From positions 1 through 36,045 of the forward strand of contig JAAYPC010000347.1 in assembly GCA_012519985.1 (NCBI GenBank): 36,045 nucleotides of DNA, read 5' to 3'. Shown in pieces: positions 1 to 7,994 of this stretch. The notes beneath the pieces are model-generated. The model was not told the origin of the DNA, did not search any database, and worked only from the letters and a program-made list of their open reading frames with translations. Every line of letters begins with the position of its first letter. The first letter of the stretch is position 1. The position numbers and the translations under genes were made by a program. Source of the stretch: Fibrobacter sp. Lineage in GTDB: Bacteria; Fibrobacterota; Chitinivibrionia; Chitinivibrionales; Chitinispirillaceae.

Positions 1-114
1 GAACTCCAAATGTCGAGTTTGGAACTCCAAATGTCGAATGTAAATAATAATGGCCATAATGAAAACATGAAATGGTCATCGTGGAAACATGATCCAGAAA
101 ACATAGAAGGCCAT
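1..114. mobile_element. Possible insertion-sequence end (repeats only)
   Basis: A 16-nt unit, GAACTCCAAATGTCGA, occurs at 1-16 and again at 22-37, a period of 21. Between the copies is a short palindrome at 18-31 with arms TTTGGA and TCCAAA. GGCCAT occurs at 52-57 and 109-114, and GAAACAT-like words recur at about 61-67, 84-90 and 97-103. Multiple short terminal repeats of this kind are typical of IS21-family ends, but no transposase is visible because the window starts here. The assignment is a guess; only the repeats are directly seen. Confidence 0.25.
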
Positions 115-195
115 CTGTAAAAAAGAAAGCATCGCAGATCAGGGGACTCTCTTAAAGGGAATCAGTTTGCCCGATGGCAAAATACATCACTGTTA

Positions 196-1119
196 TCACA
201 TTTCACTGTCAGAATCTTCCAGAAAAGGTGTTCTGAAAAGATCCTGAGGTGATTTTGGAGCTACCCTTATAGTCTTGCACCTTTCAGCGATTACTTCACC
301 GGCAGGAGCATGTTTTCTCTTGCGGACAAATCTTGCTTCTGTATAGTGAACCTCACTGAAGGAAGTGTGTTTGGCTTTTGAAAACCATATTGCCAGAGCA
401 GCAGCTTTCTTAAGGACCTCTGGTTGAGGATATGGTTTATCTTTAGGTCGTCTTATGATAACGTGAGAACCAGCATATCCGGCCACGTGTAACCAAATAT
501 CGGATGGGTGGGCAAAATGGATGCTTAATTCATCATTCTGTGTATCTGACTTACCAATAAAAAATTCCCAGCCATCGGTTACAAAATGGTGAAATGGTAC
601 TTTTTTAACTCCGGGTTTAATTTTTGCGGCACCGGTCTGAATTTTAGAATCGATGCTGGTAAGTTCCTGTTCCAATTTATTTAGAAGCATTTTCTGATTT
701 TCGACATCATCTTTATTTTGCAGTGCGGATTTGATCTCTTTATCCAAAGCAAGAAGACGCCTTAACTGATCTTTTGTAGCCTCTACTTTCTTTGCACTGA
801 TCTGCTCACCCCGTTTCGCTTTTTTAGCCTTTTTATACAATAATTGAGCATTTTCCTGGACATCCAATTTAGGATTAACAGGTATCTGTTCTTCTTTTTG
901 GGTATAAATATTATAAACAGTGATTTTTGATTCTTTTTGAATAACCTTTTCGGGTGAGGCAAGGATGGAGTCGGCAAGCTGTTTAAACCATAAGTGTTTT
1001 GCAGACTCATCGAGCTCTTTCTGCTGTTTATCGAGCTTTCTTTGCAGTTTCTGCACAGTATGGTGAATAGTTTTCTGGAGCTGTTCCAGGTTCGGGATTT
1101 CGGGATTCGGTTCCTGCAT
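196..1119 (-). CDS. Short NFACT-R (DUF814) domain protein, RqcH/FbpA-like C-terminal half
   Basis: A 307-residue cytoplasmic protein. Residues 9-40 and about 95-165 are charged heptad-like coiled coils. Residues about 175-285 form an NFACT-R (DUF814) domain with the signature HPSDIWLHVAGYAGSHVIIR near residues 205-224. Full-length bacterial RqcH/FbpA proteins are about 550 residues and begin with an NFACT-N domain that binds the obstructed 50S subunit and Ala-tRNA. That domain is absent here, while the segment after it (ending in NAQLLYKKAKKAKR) is kept. It may bind nucleic acid or ribosomes, but alanine tailing cannot be assumed. The gene is monocistronic and divergent from the zinc-ribbon gene. 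The stop codon TGA is followed at once by TAA. Confidence 0.8.
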   Translation of the reverse strand: MQEPNPEIPNLEQLQKTIHHTVQKLQRKLDKQQKELDESAKHLWFKQLADSILASPEKVIQKESKITVYNIYTQKEEQIPVNPKLDVQENAQLLYKKAKKAKRGEQISAKKVEATKDQLRRLLALDKEIKSALQNKDDVENQKMLLNKLEQELTSIDSKIQTGAAKIKPGVKKVPFHHFVTDGWEFFIGKSDTQNDELSIHFAHPSDIWLHVAGYAGSHVIIRRPKDKPYPQPEVLKKAAALAIWFSKAKHTSFSEVHYTEARFVRKRKHAPAGEVIAERCKTIRVAPKSPQDLFRTPFLEDSDSEM

Positions 1120-1255
1120 AGAAAAATGGTCCTATTGACGTAAAAGGCGTTTGGTGGTAAAATTAAAGGTATTGAAGAAATGATTACCAGTGAAAAAGAC
1201 GGTTATGTCATGACTTCAGAAATATCAGAAAGTTAGCAAGGTGGGAGAGAGAACA

Positions 1256-1663
1256 ATGGTAAAAACGCTGAGTATGACATGTCCGCACTGCAATCATATC
1301 GCCGAGTTATTTTTAAGCACAAATGCCTGTGTAATTGTTCTGAATTGTCCATCCTGCTTTTCACCTCTGATGTATTTTGAAAATAAGATATTTTTGCTCT
1401 CAAAGAAACAGGTTGATGCCATTAAAGGTACTACACAGAACACCACTGTGCTGAAGGTTTTAGACAGAATCGCTCATGCAGAACCGGATATTGAGCGTCC
1501 AAAGTCTGAGACCTGCAAAAAGTCAGTAAATTTCAATTCATCACCTGATCGCTGGAATAATGAACATCTTCGGCAGAGAGAGATTTCTGAAGATGATATT
1601 ACAAATTTGAGAATAGAGTTGGCACTCAGTAAAGATGTTCAGGATTTTATAGATGTTTTGTGA
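1256..1663 (+). CDS. Small zinc-ribbon protein of unknown function
   Basis: A 135-residue protein. The N-terminus carries two CxxC pairs, CPHC at about residues 9-12 and CPSC at about 31-34, as in a single zinc ribbon. The rest is polar, with no membrane segment, and ends in an acidic helical stretch. I chose ATG at 1256 because GGGAGAG lies about 7 nt upstream; a GTG at 1241 is in frame but would put that ribosome-binding site inside the gene. I do not recognise the family. Similar short zinc-ribbon proteins bind nucleic acid or other proteins, but nothing here shows which. It stands alone, convergent with the methyltransferase. Confidence 0.6.
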   Translation: MVKTLSMTCPHCNHIAELFLSTNACVIVLNCPSCFSPLMYFENKIFLLSKKQVDAIKGTTQNTTVLKVLDRIAHAEPDIERPKSETCKKSVNFNSSPDRWNNEHLRQREISEDDITNLRIELALSKDVQDFIDVL

Positions 1664-1795
1664 GCAGGTAAAAAGAGATTAATGCTGGTAAAATCTGGCT
1701 TTAAACTACATCAGGTGCTTGCCCGAAATTAATTATAACGGCCTGTTACTGCTACTGAAGCCATTTACTTCATGATTACAGGGTGGATTCTGTTA

Positions 1796-2974
1796 TCACA
1801 GGAAAAGACTCTGTTGAATGGTAAGAATTGGCTGATATTCAACTGTTATGTTTTGCAGGTCTGAAAAGTTAATTGCCGAAACATGTTTAAGATCAAGATC
1901 GGTTTCCTGCTTTGTCATCACAGGAAAACCAAAGCATTTGTTTTGGTATTTCATGGGGCTTTTTTCTTTTTGATATTCTTCACAAAATGCAATATGGTCT
2001 TCCAGTCTCTTCGTTACTGTATTATTTGCATATTCACGAAGATACTTTAAACCGTCTACAAGGATGGAGTAAAAATTATTATCGAATTCTATTCCGATAG
2101 AATTTCTTTCAGAAGCAATAGCTGCAAATGTTGTGGTGCCGGTACCAAGAAAAGGATCAAGGATCGTGTCACCTTTTACCGAATACATGTTTATCAGACG
2201 GTATGGTAATTCAAAGGTGAATGCTGCGCTTCTTTGACGTACATTCTCACTGTCTGTTGATTGCTTGACACCTTTTAAATCCCAGGAATCCGAAAACCAT
2301 CTGTTTCGTTCCTCCCAGAAAAAAGCGCTCTGACTTCTAATGTTTTTCTTATCATCAGTGTTAAATTCTCTTTTTCCACCATTTCGAAATACCAAAATGT
2401 ATTCATGTTCGAGGGTGATGTATGCTCCTGCAGGCAGCATCCCTGATCCCATGAACTTGTTGGGCGAATTGGTTACTTTTTTCCATAATGCTATTGGCAG
2501 GGGTTGAAACCCCAGTGCAATAAAGGCAGTTGTTATTCTGGAATGATTTGAGTATAGTTGGAATTGTTCACCAATTTTCCGGGTGGCATCACCGATATTG
2601 ATGCATACAAATCCGTTTTTCTTTACGACTCTGGCAAGCTCGCCCCAGACTTTGTCCAGCTCCTGATTCATCAGTTCAAATGCCCTGGAACCATCATTAC
2701 TCTCAAGCGCTTCTCCAATCTCCTGATTTAAAGAAGCAAAAAGGCTATCCCACATTTCAATCATGGGGTATGGGGGAGAGGTCACTACCAGATCGATGGA
2801 TTCATTCTTGATAGTCGATAACGACCTTGAATCGGAGAATTCGATTCTATGTCTGGTGGTTTTATATTCTTTTTCGTGGTGATCGTCAATTAAATGATTC
2901 TCAGAAATTTTTTCAGGCATTTGAAACCGATAAGATAAAGTTATAAAACTAATTTGTGCATGTAAAAAGGACAT
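1796..2974 (-). CDS. Solitary DNA methyltransferase, beta class (probable N4-cytosine)
   Basis: An AdoMet-dependent site-specific DNA methyltransferase. Catalytic motif IV is TSPPY at residues 65-69. The AdoMet-binding motif I, DPFLGTGTT, comes later at about residue 271, followed by IGIEFD. Motif IV before motif I is the beta-class order. The S/T-P-P-Y form favours N4-cytosine, although N6-adenine beta enzymes can look similar. The variable segment between the motifs probably holds the target-recognition region. About 100 residues follow motif I. No restriction endonuclease gene with an obvious match is adjacent; the divergent neighbour is a RecB-like nuclease. The start is uncertain: ATG at 2974 and ATG at 2920 (protein starting MPEKIS) both lack a clear ribosome-binding site. 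Confidence 0.85.
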   Translation of the reverse strand: MSFLHAQISFITLSYRFQMPEKISENHLIDDHHEKEYKTTRHRIEFSDSRSLSTIKNESIDLVVTSPPYPMIEMWDSLFASLNQEIGEALESNDGSRAFELMNQELDKVWGELARVVKKNGFVCINIGDATRKIGEQFQLYSNHSRITTAFIALGFQPLPIALWKKVTNSPNKFMGSGMLPAGAYITLEHEYILVFRNGGKREFNTDDKKNIRSQSAFFWEERNRWFSDSWDLKGVKQSTDSENVRQRSAAFTFELPYRLINMYSVKGDTILDPFLGTGTTTFAAIASERNSIGIEFDNNFYSILVDGLKYLREYANNTVTKRLEDHIAFCEEYQKEKSPMKYQNKCFGFPVMTKQETDLDLKHVSAINFSDLQNITVEYQPILTIQQSLFL

Positions 2975-3251
2975 GCATCAGAAACATATAAACTATTATT
3001 ATAAATCCGGAAAACCAGGCTTATTATAGATTCCGGATTTCAAAATCTGGAAAATACTATTTTATAGCAGTAATGTTCGGTTAATATAACAAAAAATCAC
3101 TGTCAAAAGAAGCCTGAGCTTTGCTATTTGAATAATTGGTTTTATTGGAATTTGTTTAGGATCTGGTGATTGAGATTTGGAGAATAAGCTATTTAGGTTA
3201 GTTAACCGGATACTCTTGATTTTGTAGTATAAATCTTTGCCAGGGGTTTTC

Positions 3252-4190
3252 ATGCAATTATCATATGAAAATTATCCGTACAGCCCTGTTCTGGGATGGT
3301 CAATTTCCAGATACGAAGTGTTTGATAAGTGTAAAAGACAGTATTTTTACACCTATTATCCCAAAGCAGTAAAAAATGTTCCTCACTACAAGATGACTCA
3401 ATTACGTGAACTGACTTCAGTACCTCTTGAGATCGGTAACGTGGTTCATGACATTCTGGAAGCATTTCTAAAAAGACTTCAAAAAAGTGATACAGATATC
3501 GATGAGAGCCGTTTTTTTAAATATGCCAGAGATCTCGCTTACAGATATTTCTCGGAGAAATCTTTTCTGGAAATTTACTACGGTTATTACAGTGAAATCG
3601 ATAGAGAAAAAGCTTCTCAAAAAATCGAATGCTGTCTTAAAAATTTCATTCAAAGCCCCTGTTATAACTGGATTTATATGGTGGCCATGGGAGATCGAAG
3701 GAACTGGATGATAGAGCCACCAGGATTTGGTGAGACAAGGCTTGGCGGGTTGAAAGCTTATTGCAAGATGGATTTTTTATTACCGGTAAAAGAAGATGTT
3801 TATATCCTGGATTGGAAAACCGGTTCAAAAGATGAAGCAAAACATAAATGTCAGTTGATGGGTTATGCTGCTGCTGCAAATAGGAATTTTAACATTAATT
3901 GGAACAGAATTTTTCCCAAAATAGTCTATCTTTATCCTCAATATGAGGAATTTGAGATTAAGATTGATCCTGAAGAATTGGATTCTTTTTTTGAAAAGAT
4001 CAGAGAGCAAACCCAACAGATGTATGCATTATGCAGTAATGTGGAACAGAATATTCCTTTGGATATAGAAGCATTCCCTAAAAACCCTTCGCCTCCTTTA
4101 TGTAAACAATGCAGATTCAGGGAACTTTGCTTTCCGGAATGTCGATCCCAGGTAAATAAGGAAGATTTGAAATTTTCCCGAATGGAATAA
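3252..4190 (+). CDS. Stand-alone PD-(D/E)XK nuclease with 4Fe-4S cysteines (Cas4/AddB C-terminal-like)
   Basis: A 312-residue protein. The RecB-family nuclease core is visible as GNVVHDILEAFL (motif I His), KMDFLL (metal Asp), LDWKTG (E/DxK motif) and QLMGYA (QxxxY motif). One Cys at residue 27 and three at 284, 287 and 293 match the 4Fe-4S arrangement of Cas4 and AddB; a further Cys is at 297. No helicase or Cas gene adjoins it, so it may act as an independent end-processing nuclease or exonuclease. ATG 3252 is preferred because AGGGG lies 5 nt upstream; TTG 3237 is also in frame. The 260 bp between it and the divergent methyltransferase hold no other credible gene. Confidence 0.8.
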   Translation: MQLSYENYPYSPVLGWSISRYEVFDKCKRQYFYTYYPKAVKNVPHYKMTQLRELTSVPLEIGNVVHDILEAFLKRLQKSDTDIDESRFFKYARDLAYRYFSEKSFLEIYYGYYSEIDREKASQKIECCLKNFIQSPCYNWIYMVAMGDRRNWMIEPPGFGETRLGGLKAYCKMDFLLPVKEDVYILDWKTGSKDEAKHKCQLMGYAAAANRNFNINWNRIFPKIVYLYPQYEEFEIKIDPEELDSFFEKIREQTQQMYALCSNVEQNIPLDIEAFPKNPSPPLCKQCRFRELCFPECRSQVNKEDLKFSRME

Positions 4191-4197
4191 TAAAAAA

Positions 4198-4228
4198 AAG
4201 TGAAGTAATCCAGATGATTACTTCACTT
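4198..4228 (-). terminator. Intrinsic terminator of the 12.4-4.3 kb minus-strand cluster
   Basis: A perfect 13-bp stem (AAGTGAAGTAATC and its complement) with a 5-nt CAGAT loop. On the minus strand the hairpin runs into a T tract (complement of the A run at 4192-4199). On the plus strand there is no T tract, so it serves mainly the lipoprotein gene; it may weakly stop the converging nuclease gene. Confidence 0.85.
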
Positions 4229-4255
4229 CACAAGAAAAAATAACTGTAAACCTGA

Positions 4256-5881
4256 TTATTTTTTAGCGAGAGGCTCGGAAGAATCGGTGCCGTCCTTTAA
4301 TGCGGTTTCTTCAAAAGACTCCACCTTGCGATTCTGTCTCATAGTTTGTGCCTGCAGTTCTTCGACACTGTTCATAGGTTCGCCGAGATGTAACATCATG
4401 AACTCGGCATCGTCGGCCAACTCACACTCCGGATCGTTATTCAACACCCATTTGTAGTTGACTTCAGCCAGCTCTGACTTGTCCATATACTCATCATAAA
4501 TGAACCCGATCATGAAGAAAGTAATGCTTTTCTTTTTGGGATCAGGACAGGAAAGAAGAAAATTTCGGTAATTTTCTATGGCCATGGTATAGGATTGACG
4601 TTCTGTCTGGATTTTTGCCAATTCATACAGGGCATTTTTTCCTTCAGTGCTGAATCTGAAATCGTTTGCCAAAGTAGTATAAATTTTTTGTGCTTCTTCG
4701 ACAGATCCGGTATCCCTGAGAGAATCTGCTTGTCTTAAAAGAGTTACGGGATCCTGGTCCAGGTAGTCTTTTAAATCGTTTTGCAGGAATTTAACCTGTT
4801 TTTCTTTTCTGATTTCATAAATCAGGCTATCCACTTTGAGTTTTTTCTGCGTATTAAGCAGTGAGGAGATCTTATTGCTGAGTGTGGAAGAATCAATATT
4901 TGCCACAATCGAGTTAGATTCATCATGGATAATATAAGGTACGATGGAAGAGTCGATGGTAAGACCCTTGTCTGCCTGGGGCAGGAGCTCTTTTTTGACA
5001 TATTCATTTACGACTTCCAATTTCCAGGCCCAGTCCATTACCTTTTTGAATTCTGGTGTAGATGTAAATGCAACCTGGTTTGCTTTTTCAGAAAAGAGTT
5101 TCCACTGAAGAAGGAATTCTACGAGCCTTTTGGTGCCATTTTCATTTTCATATTGTTGTCTGTACTGGGGTTTGATCCAGGAAAGAATGATTTCCCTGTC
5201 TTCGGGAGTAATGATTTTGCCATCTCCATAAACTTCCTTTATGGAATCAGGGTAACTTTTCTGGTATTTTTCCTTGAATAACACTTTCAGAAAGAAATCA
5301 GGTGCATTTCTCTTATTGGAAGAAAACCAGATATCGTTGACTCTGGAAGAATCTTCTTTGTCGATTCTACTGAGGAAAGAAGAATCAGGGGGATAATTCT
5401 TAGTAAAAAGGATCTGAACGATTGTATCTCTTACCTGATCAAGAGGTTGATAAAATGAAGAATCCCGGGTAGAGTCCACCTGTACTGTCTTTTTGAAGTT
5501 CTCTTTATTAGCCTCATAGTAATTTTTTATCTGGTCTTCGGTTGCTCCCATGTTGGGGATAAGTTTATCCATCATGAAGATCTGAGCAGAGTAGAAATTC
5601 TTTTTCCAATACCAGTCTTTGCTGCTTTTAATGGAGTTTTTAAGGGAACTCCCTGCTTTCTGAAATAATGCCTGGGTTTCCACCAGATGAGTGATTGTTG
5701 TACGGAATGCAGGAAATTCATCGCAGAACTCTGTCGGATAGTATTTGTTGGCTTTTCCGAACAACTCATAATCGGTACGGTCAATGGAGGTTTTACCGAC
5801 AACTGCCAAGGCATCTTTTTTATCTTGTTTTGAGCACAAAACAAGCAAGGGAAGGAGAACCAAAATAGAGAATTTTTTCAT
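4256..5881 (-). CDS. Lipoprotein with SurA-like N-terminal region and C-terminal TPRs
   Basis: A 541-residue protein. The signal peptide ends in a lipobox (LLVLC, Cys16), so it is probably anchored in the envelope. Residues about 25-100 (AVVGKTSIDRTDYELF, then a helical segment with VETQALF) resemble the chaperone N-terminus of SurA/PrsA peptidyl-prolyl isomerases. The middle is helical without a clear parvulin core. Residues about 385-500 contain TPR-like pairs (EEAQKIYTTLANDF; MAIENYRNFLLSCP). The role is inferred as an outer-membrane-protein chaperone or assembly factor. AGAGGT stands 6 nt before the ATG. It is the last gene of the cluster, 28 bp after the STAS gene and before the terminator at 4198. 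Confidence 0.75.
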   Translation of the reverse strand: MKKFSILVLLPLLVLCSKQDKKDALAVVGKTSIDRTDYELFGKANKYYPTEFCDEFPAFRTTITHLVETQALFQKAGSSLKNSIKSSKDWYWKKNFYSAQIFMMDKLIPNMGATEDQIKNYYEANKENFKKTVQVDSTRDSSFYQPLDQVRDTIVQILFTKNYPPDSSFLSRIDKEDSSRVNDIWFSSNKRNAPDFFLKVLFKEKYQKSYPDSIKEVYGDGKIITPEDREIILSWIKPQYRQQYENENGTKRLVEFLLQWKLFSEKANQVAFTSTPEFKKVMDWAWKLEVVNEYVKKELLPQADKGLTIDSSIVPYIIHDESNSIVANIDSSTLSNKISSLLNTQKKLKVDSLIYEIRKEKQVKFLQNDLKDYLDQDPVTLLRQADSLRDTGSVEEAQKIYTTLANDFRFSTEGKNALYELAKIQTERQSYTMAIENYRNFLLSCPDPKKKSITFFMIGFIYDEYMDKSELAEVNYKWVLNNDPECELADDAEFMMLHLGEPMNSVEELQAQTMRQNRKVESFEETALKDGTDSSEPLAKK

Positions 5882-5909
5882 AGAAGACCTCTGAAATATT
5901 GACTGGTTT

Positions 5910-6266
5910 TTAGTTAAGAGCGGCTACAGCCTCATCGACTTCATCATAGATTTCCAGTAATGAGGTAGCACCAATTATCTCAATAATTTCATAAACATTT
6001 TCGTTAATATTGGCAATTTTAAAACATCCCCCTTTTTCCCGGGCAGATTTGCTGAAGTGCAGTAGAATTCCCAGTCCGGTACTGTTCACATAACGCAGTT
6101 TCTTGAAATCGGCGACAACAGTGTAAATGCCTTCGTTGAAAAGATTACAGATTTTTTCCAGAACAGTTTCAACATTTGTCGCATCAAGATCACCAATGAA
6201 TTTGATTAATTTGGCTTTGTCCTTGCCGCGTATATCTTCATAAATCAATTCAATTTGAGATTCCAT
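5910..6266 (-). CDS. STAS-domain anti-sigma factor antagonist (SpoIIAA/RsbV-like)
   Basis: A 118-residue single STAS domain. The motif RYVNSTGLGILL places the phosphoacceptor at Ser62, where RsbW/SpoIIAB-type kinases act. In known partner-switching systems the unphosphorylated form binds the kinase and releases its sigma factor or other target; phosphorylation switches it off. The gene overlaps the upstream STAS-ATPase fusion by 17 bp, which points to translational coupling, and has its own AGAGGT ribosome-binding site. The likely partners are the two ATPase-domain proteins encoded just upstream. No sigma factor or PP2C phosphatase gene is in the window. Confidence 0.92.
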   Translation of the reverse strand: MESQIELIYEDIRGKDKAKLIKFIGDLDATNVETVLEKICNLFNEGIYTVVADFKKLRYVNSTGLGILLHFSKSAREKGGCFKIANINENVYEIIEIIGATSLLEIYDEVDEAVAALN

Positions 6267-7050
6267 TTTTTACCTCTCGTACCTTTTTAACATGTACAAC
6301 AGTTCCCTTTTCTGAGCAATCTACCGATAATTCATCACTGAGCATTTTTATCAAAGATAAACCCCTTCCACGCTTCTCTTCAGAATGGATTTTCTGTTCA
6401 TGCGTTGGTTTAAGGAGTGCTTTAAGGGTTTCCAGTTTTTCAGGATCACTAGTGTTAATCACATCGAACTCGATCTGTTTCTGATCGATATCAATTTTTA
6501 CACTGATATTCTGATCTTCACCCTTTTTACCGTGTTCAATAGCATTGTTGCAAATTTCATCAATAATGGTTTCAATGCGGAATGAATCCTTGTTGCCATA
6601 GCCTTTTTGCTTTGCGATTCTGCTGGCCAATTGCCTTACCGGAGGGACCAGATGAAGATTTGCAGGGAAAGTCAAATTGATAACTTCCGGAGCAAGACCT
6701 TGTTGCCATTTGAATGCGTTTAAGGCTGAACGGACATCATTGAATATTCGGAAAATTTTAGTAGCACCCATGGAAGTGAATTTTGCTCTGATGTCCATAT
6801 TCATTGCTGCAAACACCAGATCTCCATCTTTTTCCAGGAGCGTTTTCCTGAATCCCATAAATTCACCCAGCGCGGCAGAGGAGATCATGCTGATTTTTCC
6901 AACTTCTGCAATCGCATACTTTCTGCTGCTGGTATCGATTTTTTTAAAAGCGTCAACAAGAGATTTGATACTTTCAAAATCCAATTCTCCGGAAAATTGA
7001 AGTATTACTGCTTCCGGTGTTGCCGCTACTTCCTTTATATCTACAATCAT
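6250..7050 (-). CDS. STAS domain fused to RsbW-like HATPase domain
   Basis: A 266-residue fusion. Residues 1-115 are a STAS domain with MISSAALGEF around Ser57/Ser58. Residues about 125-260 are a HATPase_c_2 (anti-sigma kinase) domain, with N-box IIDEICNNAIEHG at 162-174 and G-box GRGLSLIKML at about 228-237. The two halves are usually separate proteins that antagonise each other, so the fusion suggests a self-regulated switch or intramolecular phosphorylation. This is inference. The N-box keeps the ATP/Mg-binding Asn residues. AAGGA lies 6 nt before the ATG. It is 26 bp downstream of the stand-alone ATPase gene. Confidence 0.9.
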   Translation of the reverse strand: MIVDIKEVAATPEAVILQFSGELDFESIKSLVDAFKKIDTSSRKYAIAEVGKISMISSAALGEFMGFRKTLLEKDGDLVFAAMNMDIRAKFTSMGATKIFRIFNDVRSALNAFKWQQGLAPEVINLTFPANLHLVPPVRQLASRIAKQKGYGNKDSFRIETIIDEICNNAIEHGKKGEDQNISVKIDIDQKQIEFDVINTSDPEKLETLKALLKPTHEQKIHSEEKRGRGLSLIKMLSDELSVDCSEKGTVVHVKKVREVKNGISN

Positions 7051-7076
7051 TTTAATCCTTTCGACGGGAAGAAGGG

Positions 7077-7523
7077 CTAATTGTTTTGAGAAATATCTTC
7101 GCGTTTTCGCACAATGCGCACCGACGTAAGATTCTGTTCATCGATAACCACATTGAGGCTCTCTGAGAGCATACGCACTATTTCTAGCCCCAGCCCTTTA
7201 TCCGATTTCTCATCTGATTGGATACTGACGGCATTTTTCAATCGTTCTATGTGATGGTGATCTCCACCAGGATCTTTTACGGTAAAATCAATCCCATCTT
7301 CGTAGACATTGCAGATCAGATCAATCCTTGCATCTTCTGTTTTGCAGCCATAGTTCACTGCATTATTACATATTTCATCTACGATGATTTCAGAACGATA
7401 GGCAAATTTAGGACTGAACTGTGATACCAGCAAAACTTCTGAGACAAATTTCCGGATTGCAGGTATGTATTCTATGTCTCCGGGAAATGAGAGTTCAAAT
7501 TTATAAGGTAACTGTATGTTCAT
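7077..7523 (-). CDS. RsbW/SpoIIAB-like serine kinase, anti-sigma type (HATPase_c_2)
   Basis: A 148-residue stand-alone ATP-binding domain of the GHKL superfamily. The N-box IIVDEICNNAVNYG spans residues 46-59; VKDPGG at about 82-87 is the G1-type loop; DKGLGLEIVRML at about 108-119 is the G2 box. Anti-sigma kinases of this family bind a sigma factor or other client and phosphorylate a STAS protein. The two STAS-containing products encoded immediately downstream are the obvious candidates. Its client is unknown. No strong ribosome-binding site precedes the ATG, which may be coupled to the upstream gene ending 35 bp away. Confidence 0.9.
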   Translation of the reverse strand: MNIQLPYKFELSFPGDIEYIPAIRKFVSEVLLVSQFSPKFAYRSEIIVDEICNNAVNYGCKTEDARIDLICNVYEDGIDFTVKDPGGDHHHIERLKNAVSIQSDEKSDKGLGLEIVRMLSESLNVVIDEQNLTSVRIVRKREDISQNN

Positions 7524-7558
7524 CGTAAATACCAGTGCCTTCCCTTGTAGTACCTGTT

Positions 7559-7894
7559 CTACTCTTCACCATGAAGGATATAAGATTCTTCGTTGGAAGT
7601 AATAATTCCCTTTTTCACCATCGTTTCGATTAAGCGGGAAGAAATCGTTAAAAGCGTAGTAAAAGTAGGAGCCTCATTTAGTCCCTTAATTTTCACATTA
7701 GCTTGAGAATCTCTTTCTGAGCCGCTTCTCAGATTGTCCAGGATACATTCCATCACAAACATAATTTCTCCGTAAGTCAAATTGCCCTGACGATAATTGG
7801 AGAACTCCTGGATTGCTCCCAGAATTAAATCATGAAGTTTATTGAATTCATTGGCATCATCAAATACGTTTCTATACGATCCAATCTCAGCCAT
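7559..7894 (-). CDS. Small helical protein of unknown function
   Basis: A 111-residue soluble protein of predicted helical character, with no motif I recognise. It is well supported as a gene by AAGGAGG a few bases before the ATG and by its place between the secreted protein and the kinase gene, co-directional with both. It has no signal peptide or membrane segment. Its position directly upstream of three partner-switching genes makes a regulatory accessory role plausible, but nothing in the sequence proves it. Confidence 0.65.
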   Translation of the reverse strand: MAEIGSYRNVFDDANEFNKLHDLILGAIQEFSNYRQGNLTYGEIMFVMECILDNLRSGSERDSQANVKIKGLNEAPTFTTLLTISSRLIETMVKKGIITSNEESYILHGEE

Positions 7895-7994
7895 TGCTCC
7901 TCCTTGTATCCTTTAAAGTTAATAAATATATATATGTATCACAAGTTTTTGAAAGTGTTTCAAAAAATTAAGGAAAAAATAGCCTTTTTTATTT

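Noticed and set aside
3062-3253. 63-residue minus-strand ORF between the methyltransferase and nuclease genes
   Set aside because: There is no ribosome-binding site and no recognisable motif. Its 5' end overlaps the nuclease gene start, so it is probably promoter DNA.
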